Of a DNA stretch of 64,000 nucleotides, positions 22,980 through 33,905 are shown in pieces. A program made the translations under genes and the position numbers. The stretch's first letter is position 1, and each line of letters begins with the position of its first letter. The DNA comes from Posidonia oceanica (Eukaryota > Streptophyta > Magnoliopsida > Alismatales > Posidoniaceae), in assembly GCA_037176725.1 (NCBI GenBank), contig JAZBRS010000020.1:90094001-90158000 (forward strand), given 5' to 3'. The notes beneath the pieces were generated by a model. It was not told the origin of the DNA, did no database searches, and saw only the letters and a program-made list of their open reading frames with translations.

Positions 22980-24130
22980 TTTTGCACCTAGGTCCACTGC
23001 CATGTTAAATACCATGTGTTCATTTGGGCATTTTGCAGCCTAATCCCTATGCTATCTGTATCTGCAGCTTGGTCCTATTTCAATCAATATCTCATTTAAA
23101 TTCTAAGTTAACTGCATGCAACATTAATAAAAAGTCCCCCTTTTCTGTTTATTTACTGTCTGGTCCTTGGCATGCTGTGGTCTGCGGGCTTTTTGCATCC
23201 AACCCCTTGCATTTACTCACTCCTGCATTTAGGTCCTCCACAGTCTATTCTCACTTGTTTTCTCCCTTTTTATCATACTACATTGCATGATATCACCTTA
23301 GGTCTAGATTAATGCATCTAGGTCCACACAGCAAGCATCCTTGGTCCCTTTTTCGCTTTAAAAATTGTAAAAGAGCCCCTGATCTTGGTTTATTTGCTTT
23401 TGGGCCCCATCTGAGCTTTGAATGTCTGTGTTTCCTTTTTGCAAGAAAGCCCCCGGTTTTGTTTTATTGCGCAGGGGTCCTCCCATTGTGTTTTACTTTC
23501 ATGTGGTTTTCCCTTGGCCTTGCTTTCAAACCTAGAGTCTGTCTAGGTTGCACCCAAGTTTTCAAACACCACCGTGACTGTACATGCCTATTTTCTTCCT
23601 GGATTTGTTATTTGGCCCTGATTTTCTTGGAATTTGCGCATAGGTCCCTGGGACCACCCTTTATGGTTTTTCTGTTGTTTCTTGGCTTTGTTCCTTCTAT
23701 CCGAACTTTCCCCAGGTTGCAGGAGACTCCCCTGCAGGTCCTCTTTTGGGATTTGTGCCCGTTTACTGGTTTTTTTTTTGCATTCAGGTCCCTAAAGTTT
23801 TCTGAAATTGCACTTAGACCCCCTTTTTTTCTTGCATTTTTGCACACACCTGTCCTAATTAACCTTGCATTTAGTCCATGCATCCTCGCATTAGCACCCT
23901 TGCATGCATTTGCACTCTTTTGCGCGCATTTAGGGTTCATTTGCACATAAACCCCTGCACTCTTCCTATTCGCATATAGGTCCTCCCCTTTGCATTTTTG
24001 CATACATAGCACCCCTCTTTTACTGCACTCAGTCTCCTAGGACACTTTTGAGCACATTTAGCTCCCATTTGCATGGGAGGACTCATTTTTGCACACCCCT
24101 AGGATCCCTTTTTACACTTAGATCCCTTCT
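22980..24130 (+). repeat. Diffuse periodic GCA..TAGGTCC motif block in the LTR (element C)
   Basis: More than a dozen degenerate copies of a word like GCATTTAGGTCCCT, spaced roughly 30-90 bp. Examples start near 22985, 23064, 23225, 23310, 23640, 23783, 23812, 23868, 23945 and 23970. Comparable blocks are at 62220-63780 (D), 7080-8080 (A), 38090-38900 and 59000-59840 (B). They are too diverged to be a fresh tandem array. Confidence 0.65.
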
Positions 24131-24284
24131 CTCCCCTGTTCTGGCCCCTCTGCCTTGAAGCTAGGATATCTTTCGATCCGATCGTCAGATCTTCGCAACT
24201 AAGTTACTTGGACGATCCTGGTGGAGCGCTCTTCAGCATGGACCAAGCACTTCTCAGATCAGGCCTCAGATCTCCAAGGTAAGT
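24126..24284 (+). promoter_or_regulatory. Conserved LTR block with strong splice-donor-like site (element C)
   Basis: Shared with the other LTRs (TTCAGCATGGACCAAGCA, then CAGATC...CCTCAGATCTCC). It ends in AAG|GTAAGTCC with GT at 24279-24280, a near-consensus plant 5' splice site. In D the same site is at 63922-63930. In a 5' LTR copy it would act as the donor of a leader intron; in this 3' LTR copy it would be transcribed only if the LTR drives outward transcription. Confidence 0.5.
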
Positions 24285-24879
24285 CCTTCTGAACCCTTGC
24301 ACAGCATACATTTGCACACCATTTGCATTTCATGCATTGTTTTCACGTCTCATTTTCCGTGCATGTAGATTAGGGCCTCCCCCTTTTGTTTAGTAATTCT
24401 GTCTCCCCTCTTCGCGTACTCACTAGTGCTTTGGGTTAAGTTTTCCCTCGGATTCACTACTGATTGCGATCTTCTTCCCCCTTTTTCCACGATCCGATTG
24501 CACAGCGAGCTTTGGGCAGCGTGCGAGACACATCGTGGGACGTTAGTGGGAAACGATCACAGAATAGTGGCGATCCTTCCGCTTGCTTCCTCTCCCCGTT
24601 GCAGGTCTTCACACCTGCATTGTGTGGTCCTTCCGGTGCCTTGTCCTTGCACTCGCACCGCTAACCTCTCCTTTGCATCCGGGCTGGCAGCCCTAACTGC
24701 TACGGTTGACGCCCGTCATGCCGTCTAATCTTCCCCTTTGCTTGTCGTACCCCTGCATTGCGTGGCTTTTCTGATGTTTGCCCTTACTTTCGCATCGCTT
24801 GTTTTTCGCCTGGATTTGCTTCCGTCTCTGCTTGTCGTACCCCTGCATTGCGTGACTTTTTCGATGTTTGTTTCCCTTG

Positions 24880-25450
24880 TTCTTTGCACCGTTTTGCGCG
24901 CGTGCATTGTTTCTTGCACCGTTTCGCGTGCCCGTTTCGTTTTCTCGCACCGTTTTGCGTGCTTGCTTTGTTTTGGCACCGTTTTGCGTGCCTGCTTTGT
25001 TTCTCGCACCATTTTGCATGCTCGCTCTATTTTCTGCACCGTTTCGCATGCCTGCTTTGTTTCTCGCACCGTTTTGCGTGCTCGCTCCATTTCGACACCA
25101 TTTCGCGTGCCCGTTTCGTTTTCTCGCACCGTTTTGCGTGCTTGCTCTGTTTTGGCACCGTTTCGCGTGCCCGTTTTGTTTTCTCGCACCGTTTTACATG
25201 CTTGCTCTGTTTTGGCACCGTTTCGCGTGCCCGCTTTGTTTTCTCGCATCGTTTTGCATGCTTGCTCTGTTTTGGCACCGTTTCGCATGCCCGCCTTGTT
25301 TTCTCGCGCCGTTTTGCGGGCTTGCTTTGTTTTGGCACCGTTTCGCGTGCCCGCTTTGTTTCCTCGCACCATTTCGTGTGCTCGCCTTGTTTTGGCACTG
25401 TTTCGCGTGCCCGCTTTGCTTTCTTGCATCGTTTTGCATTTCGCTCCGTA
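24880..25450 (+). repeat. LTR minisatellite with hairpin core (element C)
   Basis: About ten to twelve copies of a unit alternating CGCACCGTTTTGCGTGC and GGCACCGTTTCGCGTGCC with T-rich spacers. The core can form GGCAC-CGTTTCGC-GTGCC hairpins. Open frames up to 294 codons on both strands reflect unit lengths compatible with the reading frame and are not genes. Confidence 0.88.
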
Positions 25451-26162
25451 TTTTGCATCTTTTTGCGCATCGATCTTGTTTTCTTGCACCATTTCGCGTG
25501 CCATTTCCGTTTCTCGCGTCGTTTTACGCATTTTACACCACTTTCTCTTGCATGTCGCTCTGCATTGCATGGTTTTACCACTGTTTTGCTTTATCGCCTG
25601 CATTTGCATATAGGGTAGTGATGCTTACTGCCTGGAGTTCTCACAAACCTGGGTTTCACCCGGTTTGGAACACAGACAGCGCTGCTGAGCACTTAGATTG
25701 CACGTTTAATTCCTTGCATGCATTCCAACACTTAGGGCACACCTTTGAGCATCCAATTAGGCATTCACGGCATTTAGGCATTCAAAGCATGCATTTCCCT
25801 TCAAAAGTGAGCGTAAGCCTAGAAAGACCGCTTCTCGGGCGTGTCGGGGGTGCCTAACACCTTCCCCGCGCGTAATAGGAGTCCTTACCCTTTCTCTGGC
25901 CCGCAATGACCCTTTTGCCCTCGTCCTTGGTACGAGACAACCCCTTTGCATAGCATTTGCATTGAACTGCATCTTCTTGTGTGGTTTTGCATGTTCTTCA
26001 TGCATCTCCTCGGTTTTCCTCGTCTCCCGATTGAATAGACTAGGTGGCGACTCCCCTTTTCCCCTTTATTTTTCCCTCCTCTGCATCGCTCCATCTGTGA
26101 AAACCTCTCTCTCTTTCGGACCCTCTCCGGTCCGGAGCCTCGAAGGGAAAGGCGCGTTCACA

Positions 26163-28526
26163 GGCCTGCTGGGGCGTCTGCAGTTTATCAGCCAGTTCAT
26201 TGCGCAACTCACACCCATTTGCGAACCAATCTTCAAGCTCTTGAAGAAGAATGCACGGATCAACCGGAGCGAGGAGTGCCAAGCTGCATTTGACAAGATC
26301 AAGTAGCTCCTGATCAAGCCTCCTGTCCTGGTCTCTCCTATGCCAGGGAGACCCCTGATTCTCTATCTTTCTACCACGCAGCATTCCATGGGCGCTGTCT
26401 TGGGCCAACATGATGAAACCGATAGAAAGGAGCGTGCCATCTACTACCTGAGCAAGAAGTTCACTGATTGCGAAGCCAGGTATAGCACCATAGAGAAGAC
26501 CTGCCTATCTCTAGTCTGGGCCGCGCAAAAGCTAAGGCAATACATGATGGCGTACCCAGTCCAGCTCTTATGCCAGCATGACAACATAACTTTTTTAGAA
26601 GCCGGCTATGGTGGGCAAATGTGTTAAGTGGCAGGTGTTATTGTCTCAATATGACATTACTTTCGTCACGTAGAAATCAATGAAAGGGCAAGCCATGGCA
26701 GATCATCTGGCTGACTTCCACTTACTTGAATACCAGCCTCTGCAGACGCAGTTCCCCGATGAAGACATCCTGTTCGCCACAGAGGATTCAGGGCAGAAGG
26801 ATCCTGAAGACGAATTACAGTGGCATCTGTCCTTCGATGGCGCAGTTAATAGAAGGGGCAGAGGCATCGGCGCTGTCCTATCAATGCCGCAGGGAGTTCT
26901 AATCCCCTTTGCAAGGAAGATGATATTCCCTTGCACCAACAATGAAGCAGAATATGAAGCCTGCCTTCTAGGACTACAAGTCGCACTTGAGCATGATGTG
27001 CGCAAGCTGCATGTGCACGGAGATGCGATGCTGGTCATCTCCCAGGTTAACGGCGACTAGAAGACTAAGGACCCTAAGTTGGTACCATATCATGAATGCC
27101 TGCTGAAGCTGATAGGAGAATTTGAAGGCATCCGCTTCACGTACATGAATAGAGCCAAGAACGCCTATGCAGATGCTCTAGCAACCTTGGCATCTTGGCT
27201 CTCCATACCCGAAGGCCGTGCAGTAGACATATCAGTCTCTCGTGTGGAATAGCCTACACACTGCATGACTATCGAGGAGGCAGATCCAGTAGAGGAACTC
27301 CCATGGTACCATGACATTAAAGTCTTCCTGGAATCTGGAGCCCCCCACCTGGCGCCTCAGCAATAGACAGAAAGACTCTAGCACATCTGGCGTCAAAGTA
27401 TGTGATAGGGGCAAGACATCTGTACAGAAGATCTTACAACCAGATGCTCCTACGCTGCATAGACAAAAAGGAGGCAGACACACTGATGTTCCAAGTCCAT
27501 GTAGCGACTTGCGGCCCTCACATGAATAGTGTGTTGCTGACAAAGAAGATCATGCTCCAAGGCTACTTCTGGTCAACCATGGAGGCAGACTGCTGCCAAT
27601 TAGTGCGCAAGTGCCATAGCTGCCAGATACATGGGAACTTCATACACGCGCCCCCACAGGAATTGCACAGCATGTCTTCGCCATGGCCCTTCTCCACTGG
27701 GGGGATCGATGTCATTGGCGCCATACACCCACCAGCTTCCAACGGTCATCGCTACGTTCTGGTGGCGATCGACTACTTTACTAAGTGGGTGGAGGCGGCC
27801 TCCTACAAGACAGTTACTACCGTGGCTACAGAAAAGTTTATCAGAAACAATATCATAGCCCGGTATGGGGTCCTGCACGCGTTTATCTCTAGTAACGGCA
27901 CAAAATTCATTGCCAAGAGGATCGAAGACTACTTGCAGAGCTTCCACATCAAGCATCACCGATCCTTGCCATATCGGCCACAGATGAATGGCGCAGTAGA
28001 GTCTGCCAACAAGAACCTTGTCAAAATCTTGAAAAAGATGGCAGAAACTCACAAGGACTGGCATGATAAGCTCCTGTACGCGCTCTGGGCGTACAGAACG
28101 TCAGTCCGGACCTCAACAGGAGCCACCCCGTATTCTTTGGTGTACGGCATGGAGGCAGTGCTGCCTGTCGAAGTAGAGATCCCCTCACTGCGGATCCTAC
28201 GAGAAGCTGAGCTGGAAGAAGCAGAATTCCAGCTAAACCTGATTGATGAGCATAGGCTGCAAGCCATACATCATGCTCAGTGCTACCAGAAGCACTCGGC
28301 TAGAGCATACCTGAAGAAGGTTAGGCCCAGAAGCTTCAATCCAAGGGATATGGTCCTCCGAGCCATCCATCTCCCCGTCGGCTGAGGGAAATTCCGACCC
28401 AACTGGCGTGGCCCCTTCTTAATCAAGCGGATCTTCTCTAGTAGCGCAGCAGTCCTTGAGGACATGGATCAGGTCGAGCAGTCTGAGTCAGTCAATTCAT
28501 GCTACCTCAAGAAGTACTACTAGTAG
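26163..28526 (+). pseudogene. Element D pol remnant: end of RT, RNase H domains, integrase (stops and frameshifts)
   Basis: Homology starts at GLLGRLQFISQFIAQL and ends at the LKKYY-like C-terminus near 28520. The 5' portion is separated by element C. Breaks: TAG at 26304 and 26671 (both from CAG), a frameshift near 26590, TAG at 27058 (from TGG) and 27250 (from CAG), a frameshift near 27340, an 18-bp in-frame deletion near 28227 relative to C, TGA at 28383 (from CGA), and TAG at 28521 (from CAG) directly before the natural TAG. Recognisable pieces are the second RNase H (HGDAMLVISQVNGD) and integrase (IDYFTKWVEAA; NGAVESANKN). The central integrase aspartate motif reads SSNGTKF instead of SDNGTNF, so a catalytic residue is lost. 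Non-functional. Confidence 0.92.
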
Positions 28527-30244
28527 CCCGCCGCCGCCTTGCACACCTTTTCTTTCTTACTTCTTGCATTCCTTCTTTCCCATGCATTTTAGGCTTGTTT
28601 ATTTTTCAGCAGAGAAAGTTGTAAATGTATTATGTACATTACTATCATTAAGCCCGATGACGAAAATCGCAGATGCTTGCCTGCTTTGGAAGGAGTACCC
28701 TCTACCTCGCTTGACACTACTTGGATGTCCTAACCAGTGAGGGAGCCACCATCCAATGAGGACAGACGAAATGTCTAAACCCCTTTAGGACCTACACCTC
28801 AAGAGGGATGAAAAAATCCTAGGGTGTGAGAGAGTGTAAGCAAGACCTACATGCCTTAGTCTAGCCACCACAGAAGACTAGGAGGCGAAGACAAGAGTTA
28901 ACCCTAGAGATAGAGGTGTGCAGTACGACCTCGTCCCTCTAATTTGCCTTGGGGAGGATCCACATCCACGCCTGCAAATCCACAAGTCATACAAAGCCTA
29001 GCCCCTTTTGTCTCAAAACCAAGCGCCCATTACCTCTAAGTTAGGGGCAGTGGAAGCCTGCGAGCCAAGAAAAAAAAAAAGAAGCAAAAAAAGAAAGGGA
29101 ACAAGAAAGAAAAGACAAAAACAAAAAAAGCAACAACAAGCAAAACAAAAAGAGGGGCAAAAACAAAAGTCAACCCCAGAAACAAATGCAAGCAGCATGA
29201 TTCCGCCTCCTTCCCTGTCTTAGAGAGGAACCAAATTTGTGCCTGGGAAATACACAGATCCTGTGGGGCCTAACCACTCATCTCAGCCATTACCAGACAT
29301 CCATCATCCCCCTAGGCTAGGGATAGGGAAAATACTACACACCTATGTGGGAGCAAAAAAAAAAAGAGACAAGAAAAAATGGAAAGAGTAGGTGTAGCTC
29401 CTTGAGAGTTTGGCATGGAGCCCGTCCACACTACACCACCATCCGAGTGCCCATAATACCCTTTCCGAAGTGCCACCAACAGTTAGGAATCTGAGTAGAG
29501 TCTGGTGAGTCAGAGACCACTCCTTCTTTTGCAGCAGGCATCAAGCACTCTGTATGCTGAGGGCGATAGGCTTAGTATAGAGCATGCATGCACCTATTCG
29601 CTATCAAATCATCTCCACCCCCTTTCCTCCCACTCTGCAAGGCTCGGCTCAACGCTAGGACAGTACTTCTGCCAAGGCAGGTTGACCGCCTCCAAGCTTC
29701 AGATCAACCAATCACTGCCAGTCCAGCAGCTCAGGGAAAGCATCAGTAGTCAGAGACAGGGCGATCACTCCAGAGGCAGCAGGACAACCTTGGCACCCCC
29801 TGGGGCCCCGCTTGGGCCGTCGGGTCTGTGCAATCAGGCGCTACCCCTAATCCCTGTGCGATTTCGCTCCGGACGGACGAAGTCTCTTTTCTACTTGTCC
29901 CCTTGCTCCGTACAGGAAAGGACAAGCGTGCCTCCTTTGTGCCTTCGTTCTAGACGAACGAAGCCCCCTTCCCTTGTCTCATCGCTCCGCATGGACGAGG
30001 ACAAGGGTGCCCTTTGTGCGGCTCCGCCTTGTATAGGCGATGCCCCCTTTTGCTTAGCTGAATGTGCTTGAATTCTGTGGTCTGATTGCTAGCTATAGCG
30101 TTTGAACTGCTTTATCAGCTTTATATGCACATCTGCTTCTCTGTCTGCCAGTGTTACATGCCTGTACATGTTCTGGATTGATGAAACAGCTTTGGCTACG
30201 AGTACCTAAAGGTTTCGCACCAGCTGCCTGCATCCTCGCCTGTC
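28527..30244 (+). other. Element D region between pol and the extra ORF
   Basis: Collinear with 14714-16432 of C. It contains purine-rich tracts (29068-29175 and 29353-29392), the conserved GAGAGTTTGGCATGGAGCCC block (29395-29534) and the acceptor-like TCCTTCTTTTGCAG ending at 29534. No gene was seen; the 188-codon open frame at 29505-30071 has no counterpart of equal length in C. Confidence 0.7.
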
Positions 30245-31447
30245 ATGGGTTTCCCCACCTTGGTGACCCCAGCACACTGCTCTGAGACTCTCCGAGGATG
30301 GATCGCCATGCTCACCGAATCTGATTGTGAAAAGCTGAGCCTATGGGGCATCCCACCCAGACTCCTGAAAGCTGCTGATGTGGAGGTCAGCCGACATCTC
30401 TTGTGTGCTACTGCAAGGTTCTGGAAACCAGCGCACCATGTCTTCCATTTTGGCAGGATGGAGCTGACACTTACACTAGAGGAAGTGCACCGAATCTGTG
30501 GATTCTCCACGCTCATGGGACCCGCTGTGTTCATGAGGTGTTCTGGCTATGTCACCATCCTGAGGCAACTCACGGGGCTCTCTGCACAAATCTGCAAGAA
30601 AAGACTGGTCTACGTCAACGGACCCGTACCTGCGCTCCACCTGAACTATTTTGAGGAAGTCTCCAAGAAGCACGCCGAACTGGGAGATGAATTGTGGCTT
30701 CGCGGTTTTGTCACCCGCTTCTTGGGTGAGCTGATTTTCAGTCATAGCCGGATGACTGTAGCTATTGAGATTGTGGAGATCGCCCTTGCTGTGGTGACCC
30801 GCCAAATCAACCTGGCACCTGTCGTCTTGGCTGAGACGTACCGTAGACTGGACCGCATTTCACACCGCTGCCGCCACTTTCATGGCTGCGGGGCTCTGGT
30901 ACAAGTGTGGTTGGCCGGACACCTGGAGGTAGACATCCTGCGTCCCCAAAAGCATGAATTTGAGATGTACTGCAACAGCGGCCACGCCAAGACTGTCAAG
31001 ATTGTCCTTGAGGAGTACGAAAGGCTGGAATAGCTGACTGATAATATAGTAACTTGGCGTATCATCCCATCTGCAGTAGAGCCGTTCACCATCTTCTTTG
31101 GCACCTGTGACATGCGCCTGGTCGTCCTGCCGGGGTTCATTGAAGGCATAGAGTATCACCCCATCTGGGTTATGCGGCAATTTGGTCTCTGCCAAGGGGC
31201 ATTTGTTGACAGCACCGCGCCGAAGCTGCTCCAGCCCTATCCTTTCAGCACTGTTGTTGCCACAACGGAGTTAGCAGACCTCCTGCGCCATGGTGTAAAA
31301 TCCACAGACATTGCAGCAGTAAGGGGCTCAGGATGTACTCCTAAGTATCTGACTGAAGTGCAGGGACTCTGGCCCATTAATGAGATCCCACCTGGCGCAC
31401 CTCTGTTCCCTAACACTAGGAAGTCGAAGAAGGCCCATACTGACTAG
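30245..31447 (+). pseudogene. Element D extra ORF, plant mobile domain-like, 400 codons with one amber
   Basis: The ATG (MGFPTLVTPAHCSE) to the TAG after KKAHTD gives exactly 400 codons, the same as C and B. One TAG at 31031-31033 (codon 263, RLE*LTDD) stands where C has CAA; frame and length are otherwise intact. PMD-like landmarks are kept: ARFWKPAHHVFHFG, LTLEEVHRICGFS, RCRHFHGCGALVQVW and EYHPIWVMRQFG. D's pol has frameshifts and deletions while this gene has only a single amber, which is suggestive but weak evidence that it was under longer or stronger constraint. Function unknown; see the B copy. Confidence 0.8.
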
Positions 31448-31799
31448 GGCGTCTACATCTGCATATTCCTTTTTGAGTCTTGCTGTACTCTGTTCTATCT
31501 GTTATAGGCGTGTAATCAAGACTTTGTTAATGCAAGGGTGTTTTGTACCATGTGCTTGTGTGTTCGGTTTGGCTTCCATAACATGGTGCATACATGGTCT
31601 TACAATCATATCTTCAGCATATTTCTTTAGCCCCTCGGAGTCATGAGAAGGGCACTATCAGAACCTGACAGCTCAAAAGCAACTACCAACACAATCAGCA
31701 CCAAGGGAATCTACAAGAAGACCCTACGTTCCACTTGGATGCCAGAATCTCTGCAGACCAGCACCGTCAACATAGACAAAGCCACCAAGCGCACCCGGC

Positions 31800-31945
31800 T
31801 GGGTCTTCACCGGGCTGGTAGCCCTAACTACCCGTTTGACAAGCACGTCAACTTTGTTTATCGCTTTTCGATGCCAAGGGCGCTTCGGCTGTCCCCTGGT
31901 ATCATCCTTGATACAAGGGGCATCTTTTTTTTTTTTTGCTGCCCC
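31800..31945 (+). other. Conserved 3' UTR structured block with possibly bistable hairpin (element D)
   Basis: A GGTAG-CCCTAA-CTACC hairpin lies near 31814. The stem CCCCTGGTATC / GATACAAGGGG (one mismatch) is at 31893-31920, followed by a 14-nt T-run (31924-31937). A competing GGGGCA / TGCCCC stem would enclose the T-run. Same order and spacing as in C and B. Confidence 0.65.
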
Positions 31946-31984
31946 GTGGTATCGCATCTCTCCTTGCATCCACTTCTTCCGGTC

Positions 31985-33030
31985 CAGTCTTGATAAGGCT
32001 TGCACTTATCATTCCTGACCTCTTCCTGTCTCTTCCTGGTCTTGATAGGGCTTGCACCTATCATTCCTGGCAGTCCACTCTTGATAAGGCTTACACTTAT
32101 CATTCCTGACCTCTTCCTGGTCTTGATAGGGCTTGCACCTATCATTCTTGGCGGTCCAGTCTTGATAAGGCTTGTACTTATCATTTCTGACCTCTTCCGG
32201 GTCTTGATAGGGCTTGCACCTATCATTCCTGGCGGTCCAATTTTGATAAGGCTTGCACTTATCATTCCTGACTTCTTCCTGGTCTTGATAGGGCTTGCAC
32301 CTATCATTCCTGGCGGTCCGGTCTTGATAAAGCTTGCACTTATCATTCCTGACCTCTTCCGGGTCTTGATAGGGCTTGAACCTATCATTCCTGGCGGTCC
32401 GGTCTTGATAAAGCTTGCACTTATCATTCCTGACCTCTTCCGGGTCTTGATAGGGCTTGAACCTATCATTCCTGCTGGTCCGGTCTTGATAAGGCTTGCA
32501 CTTATCATTCCTGACCTCTTTCTGGTCTTGATAGGGCTTGCACCTATCATTCCTGGCGGTTTGGTCTTGATAAGGCTTGCACTTATCATTCTTGACTTCT
32601 TCCGGGTCTTGATAGGGCTTGCACCTATCATTCCTGGCGGTCCGGTCTTGATAAGGCTTGCACTTATCATTCCTGGCCTCTTCCGGGTCTTGATAGGGCT
32701 TGCACCTATCATTCCTGGCGGTCCGGTCTTGATAAGGCTTACACTTATCATTCTTGGCCACTTCCAGGTCTTGATAAGGCTTGCACCTATCATTCCTGGC
32801 GGTCCGGTCTTGATAAGGCTTGCACTTATCATTCCTGACCTCTTCCTGGTCTTGATAGGGCTTGCACCTATCATTCCTGTCGGTCTAGTCTTGATAAGGC
32901 TTGCACTTATCATTCCTGATCCCTTCCTGGTCTTGATAGGGCTTGCACCTATCCTTCCTCGTCGTCCGGTCTTGATAAGGCTTGCACTTATCATCCTTGC
33001 CCCCCTTTTGCGGTCGGTAGGTCCGAAACC
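31985..33030 (+). repeat. 81-bp tandem array of paired hairpins, 3' UTR of element D
   Basis: About 12 units of 81 bp, each with GATAAGGCTTGCACTTATC and GATAGGGCTTGCACCTATC, separated by spacers such as ATTCCTGGCGGTCCGGTCTT. The stems match those of the C array while loops and spacers differ. The last unit (about 33015-33033) keeps the CCGAA loop typical of C. Because 81 is divisible by three, long open frames (up to 397 codons, both strands) appear; they are artefacts. Confidence 0.92.
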
Positions 33031-33892
33031 TATCATCTATCGTGCGTCCCCTTTTCTTGCTTGCTTTCTCAGTAGAAAAGATGCCCCTTTCCTTTCGTGC
33101 GGGATTTTTTGCCCCTTTTGTTCCGCGCCGCTCTGGTCGTCTGCTTGCTTCCTCGGGCGTGGACAAGCTACCCTTCCTTCTCTGGGCTGGTAGCACAAAC
33201 TGCCCGGATGACACCCGTCGCCCTGTCTGGCGTCGCTTTCCTTGGGCTGATAGCCCCAACTATCCGACAAAGAGTCCGTCAACTGCTTGGGCTGATAACC
33301 CTAACTATCCAGTGATGAGTCTGTCAACTCATCATTCATTTCATCAACACTGCATGCTAGATAGCAGCATCAGCATCATACACGCAGTCGCCGCATGTCT
33401 TCCCCCAGCGGGGTCGCATCTCGCATCGTATGCATGCATCGCTCGCGCCTCCCCTAGCGGAGCCCGGTGCGGCGCACCATAATTGCATATTGGTTCGACA
33501 TCAACTTTAACATCAGCAGCATATCATCATGCATCAGCATGGCATCCCCTCATGCATAGTATCAGTATGCACAATTTCATATTGGTTCAACATCAACATT
33601 AACATCAGCAGCATACCACTATGCATCAGCATGGCATCCCCTCATGCATAGTATCAGTATGCATAATTGCATATTGGTCAACATCAACATTAACAACAGC
33701 AGCATATCATCACTGCATCAGCGTTTACATCTGCATTCGCATCTGAATTTGCATTTGCATTTTGGCGACGGGTCATGATTTCTGGCGCATCCATCGGAGT
33801 AGTAACTCACGCTCACATACTTCGCGCTCACCGGTTCGGGTGGGGTGTCTTGTCAACCCTGAGCAGCGGCCTCAGTTCCCTTGACCTCGCTT
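33031..33892 (+). other. Element D distal 3' UTR with 94-bp direct repeats
   Basis: A block conserved with C (33035-33235) is followed by GATA..TATC hairpins (GGGCTGATAGCCCCAACTAT near 33236, and again near 33286). About two copies of a unit of roughly 94 bp follow (33481-33690, starting AATTGCATATTGGTTC), then GCATTCGCATCTG-type simple sequence to the PPT. Non-coding. Confidence 0.75.
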
Positions 33893-33905
33893 AGGGAGGG
33901 GCATC
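33893..33905 (+). other. Polypurine tract of element D
   Basis: AGGGAGGGGCATC directly before TGTAGACACCCC, identical to the tract of element C. Confidence 0.88.

Larger units (their letters stand above)
11273..26162 (+). mobile_element. Element C: Tat/Ogre-like LTR retrotransposon, 3' part (pol to 3' LTR)
   Basis: Plus-strand element. Its pol is entered at 11273 where element A is inserted. It then has an intergenic block, an extra PMD-like ORF (16433-17635), a 3' UTR with a 65-bp hairpin array, a PPT (19812-19824) and a complete 3' LTR (19825-26162). At 26163 the sequence passes straight into the pol frame of element D (GLLGRLQF), so C is inserted inside D's pol. Its 5' half lies left of the window beyond element A. 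Confidence 0.93.
19825..26162 (+). repeat. 3' LTR of element C (6.3 kb, complete)
   Basis: Starts TGTAGACACCCC after the PPT and ends GCGTTCACA, where D's pol frame begins. In order: a C/A-rich, G-poor start; CT-rich repeats (20220-20290); A-rich, G-poor DNA (20500-21280); a CA-rich to GC-rich block (21400-22770); a block with many GCATTTAGGTCC-like words (22980-24130); the conserved exon-like block ending in AAG|GTAAGT (24276-24284); the GCACCGTTTTGCGTGC minisatellite (24880-25450); the conserved GTGTCGGGGGTGCCTAACAC block (about 25840-25860); and a PBS-like GGTGGCGACTCC (26043-26054) 108 nt before the end. ORFs of up to 329 codons inside come from the minisatellite. Confidence 0.93.

Noticed and set aside
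24725..25857. Four long overlapping frames (184 to 329 codons) of Cys/Phe/Arg- or Lys/Arg-rich repeats
   Set aside because: Produced by the LTR minisatellite on both strands at once; the same happens at 6007-6486, 36887-37870 and 57654-58787. No initiation context or domain.
31858..33193. Long open frames (250 to 397 codons, both strands) with 27-residue repeats
   Set aside because: They lie in the 81-bp hairpin array; 81 is a multiple of three, so a unit without stops stays open. The frames are absent from the C and B 3' UTRs.
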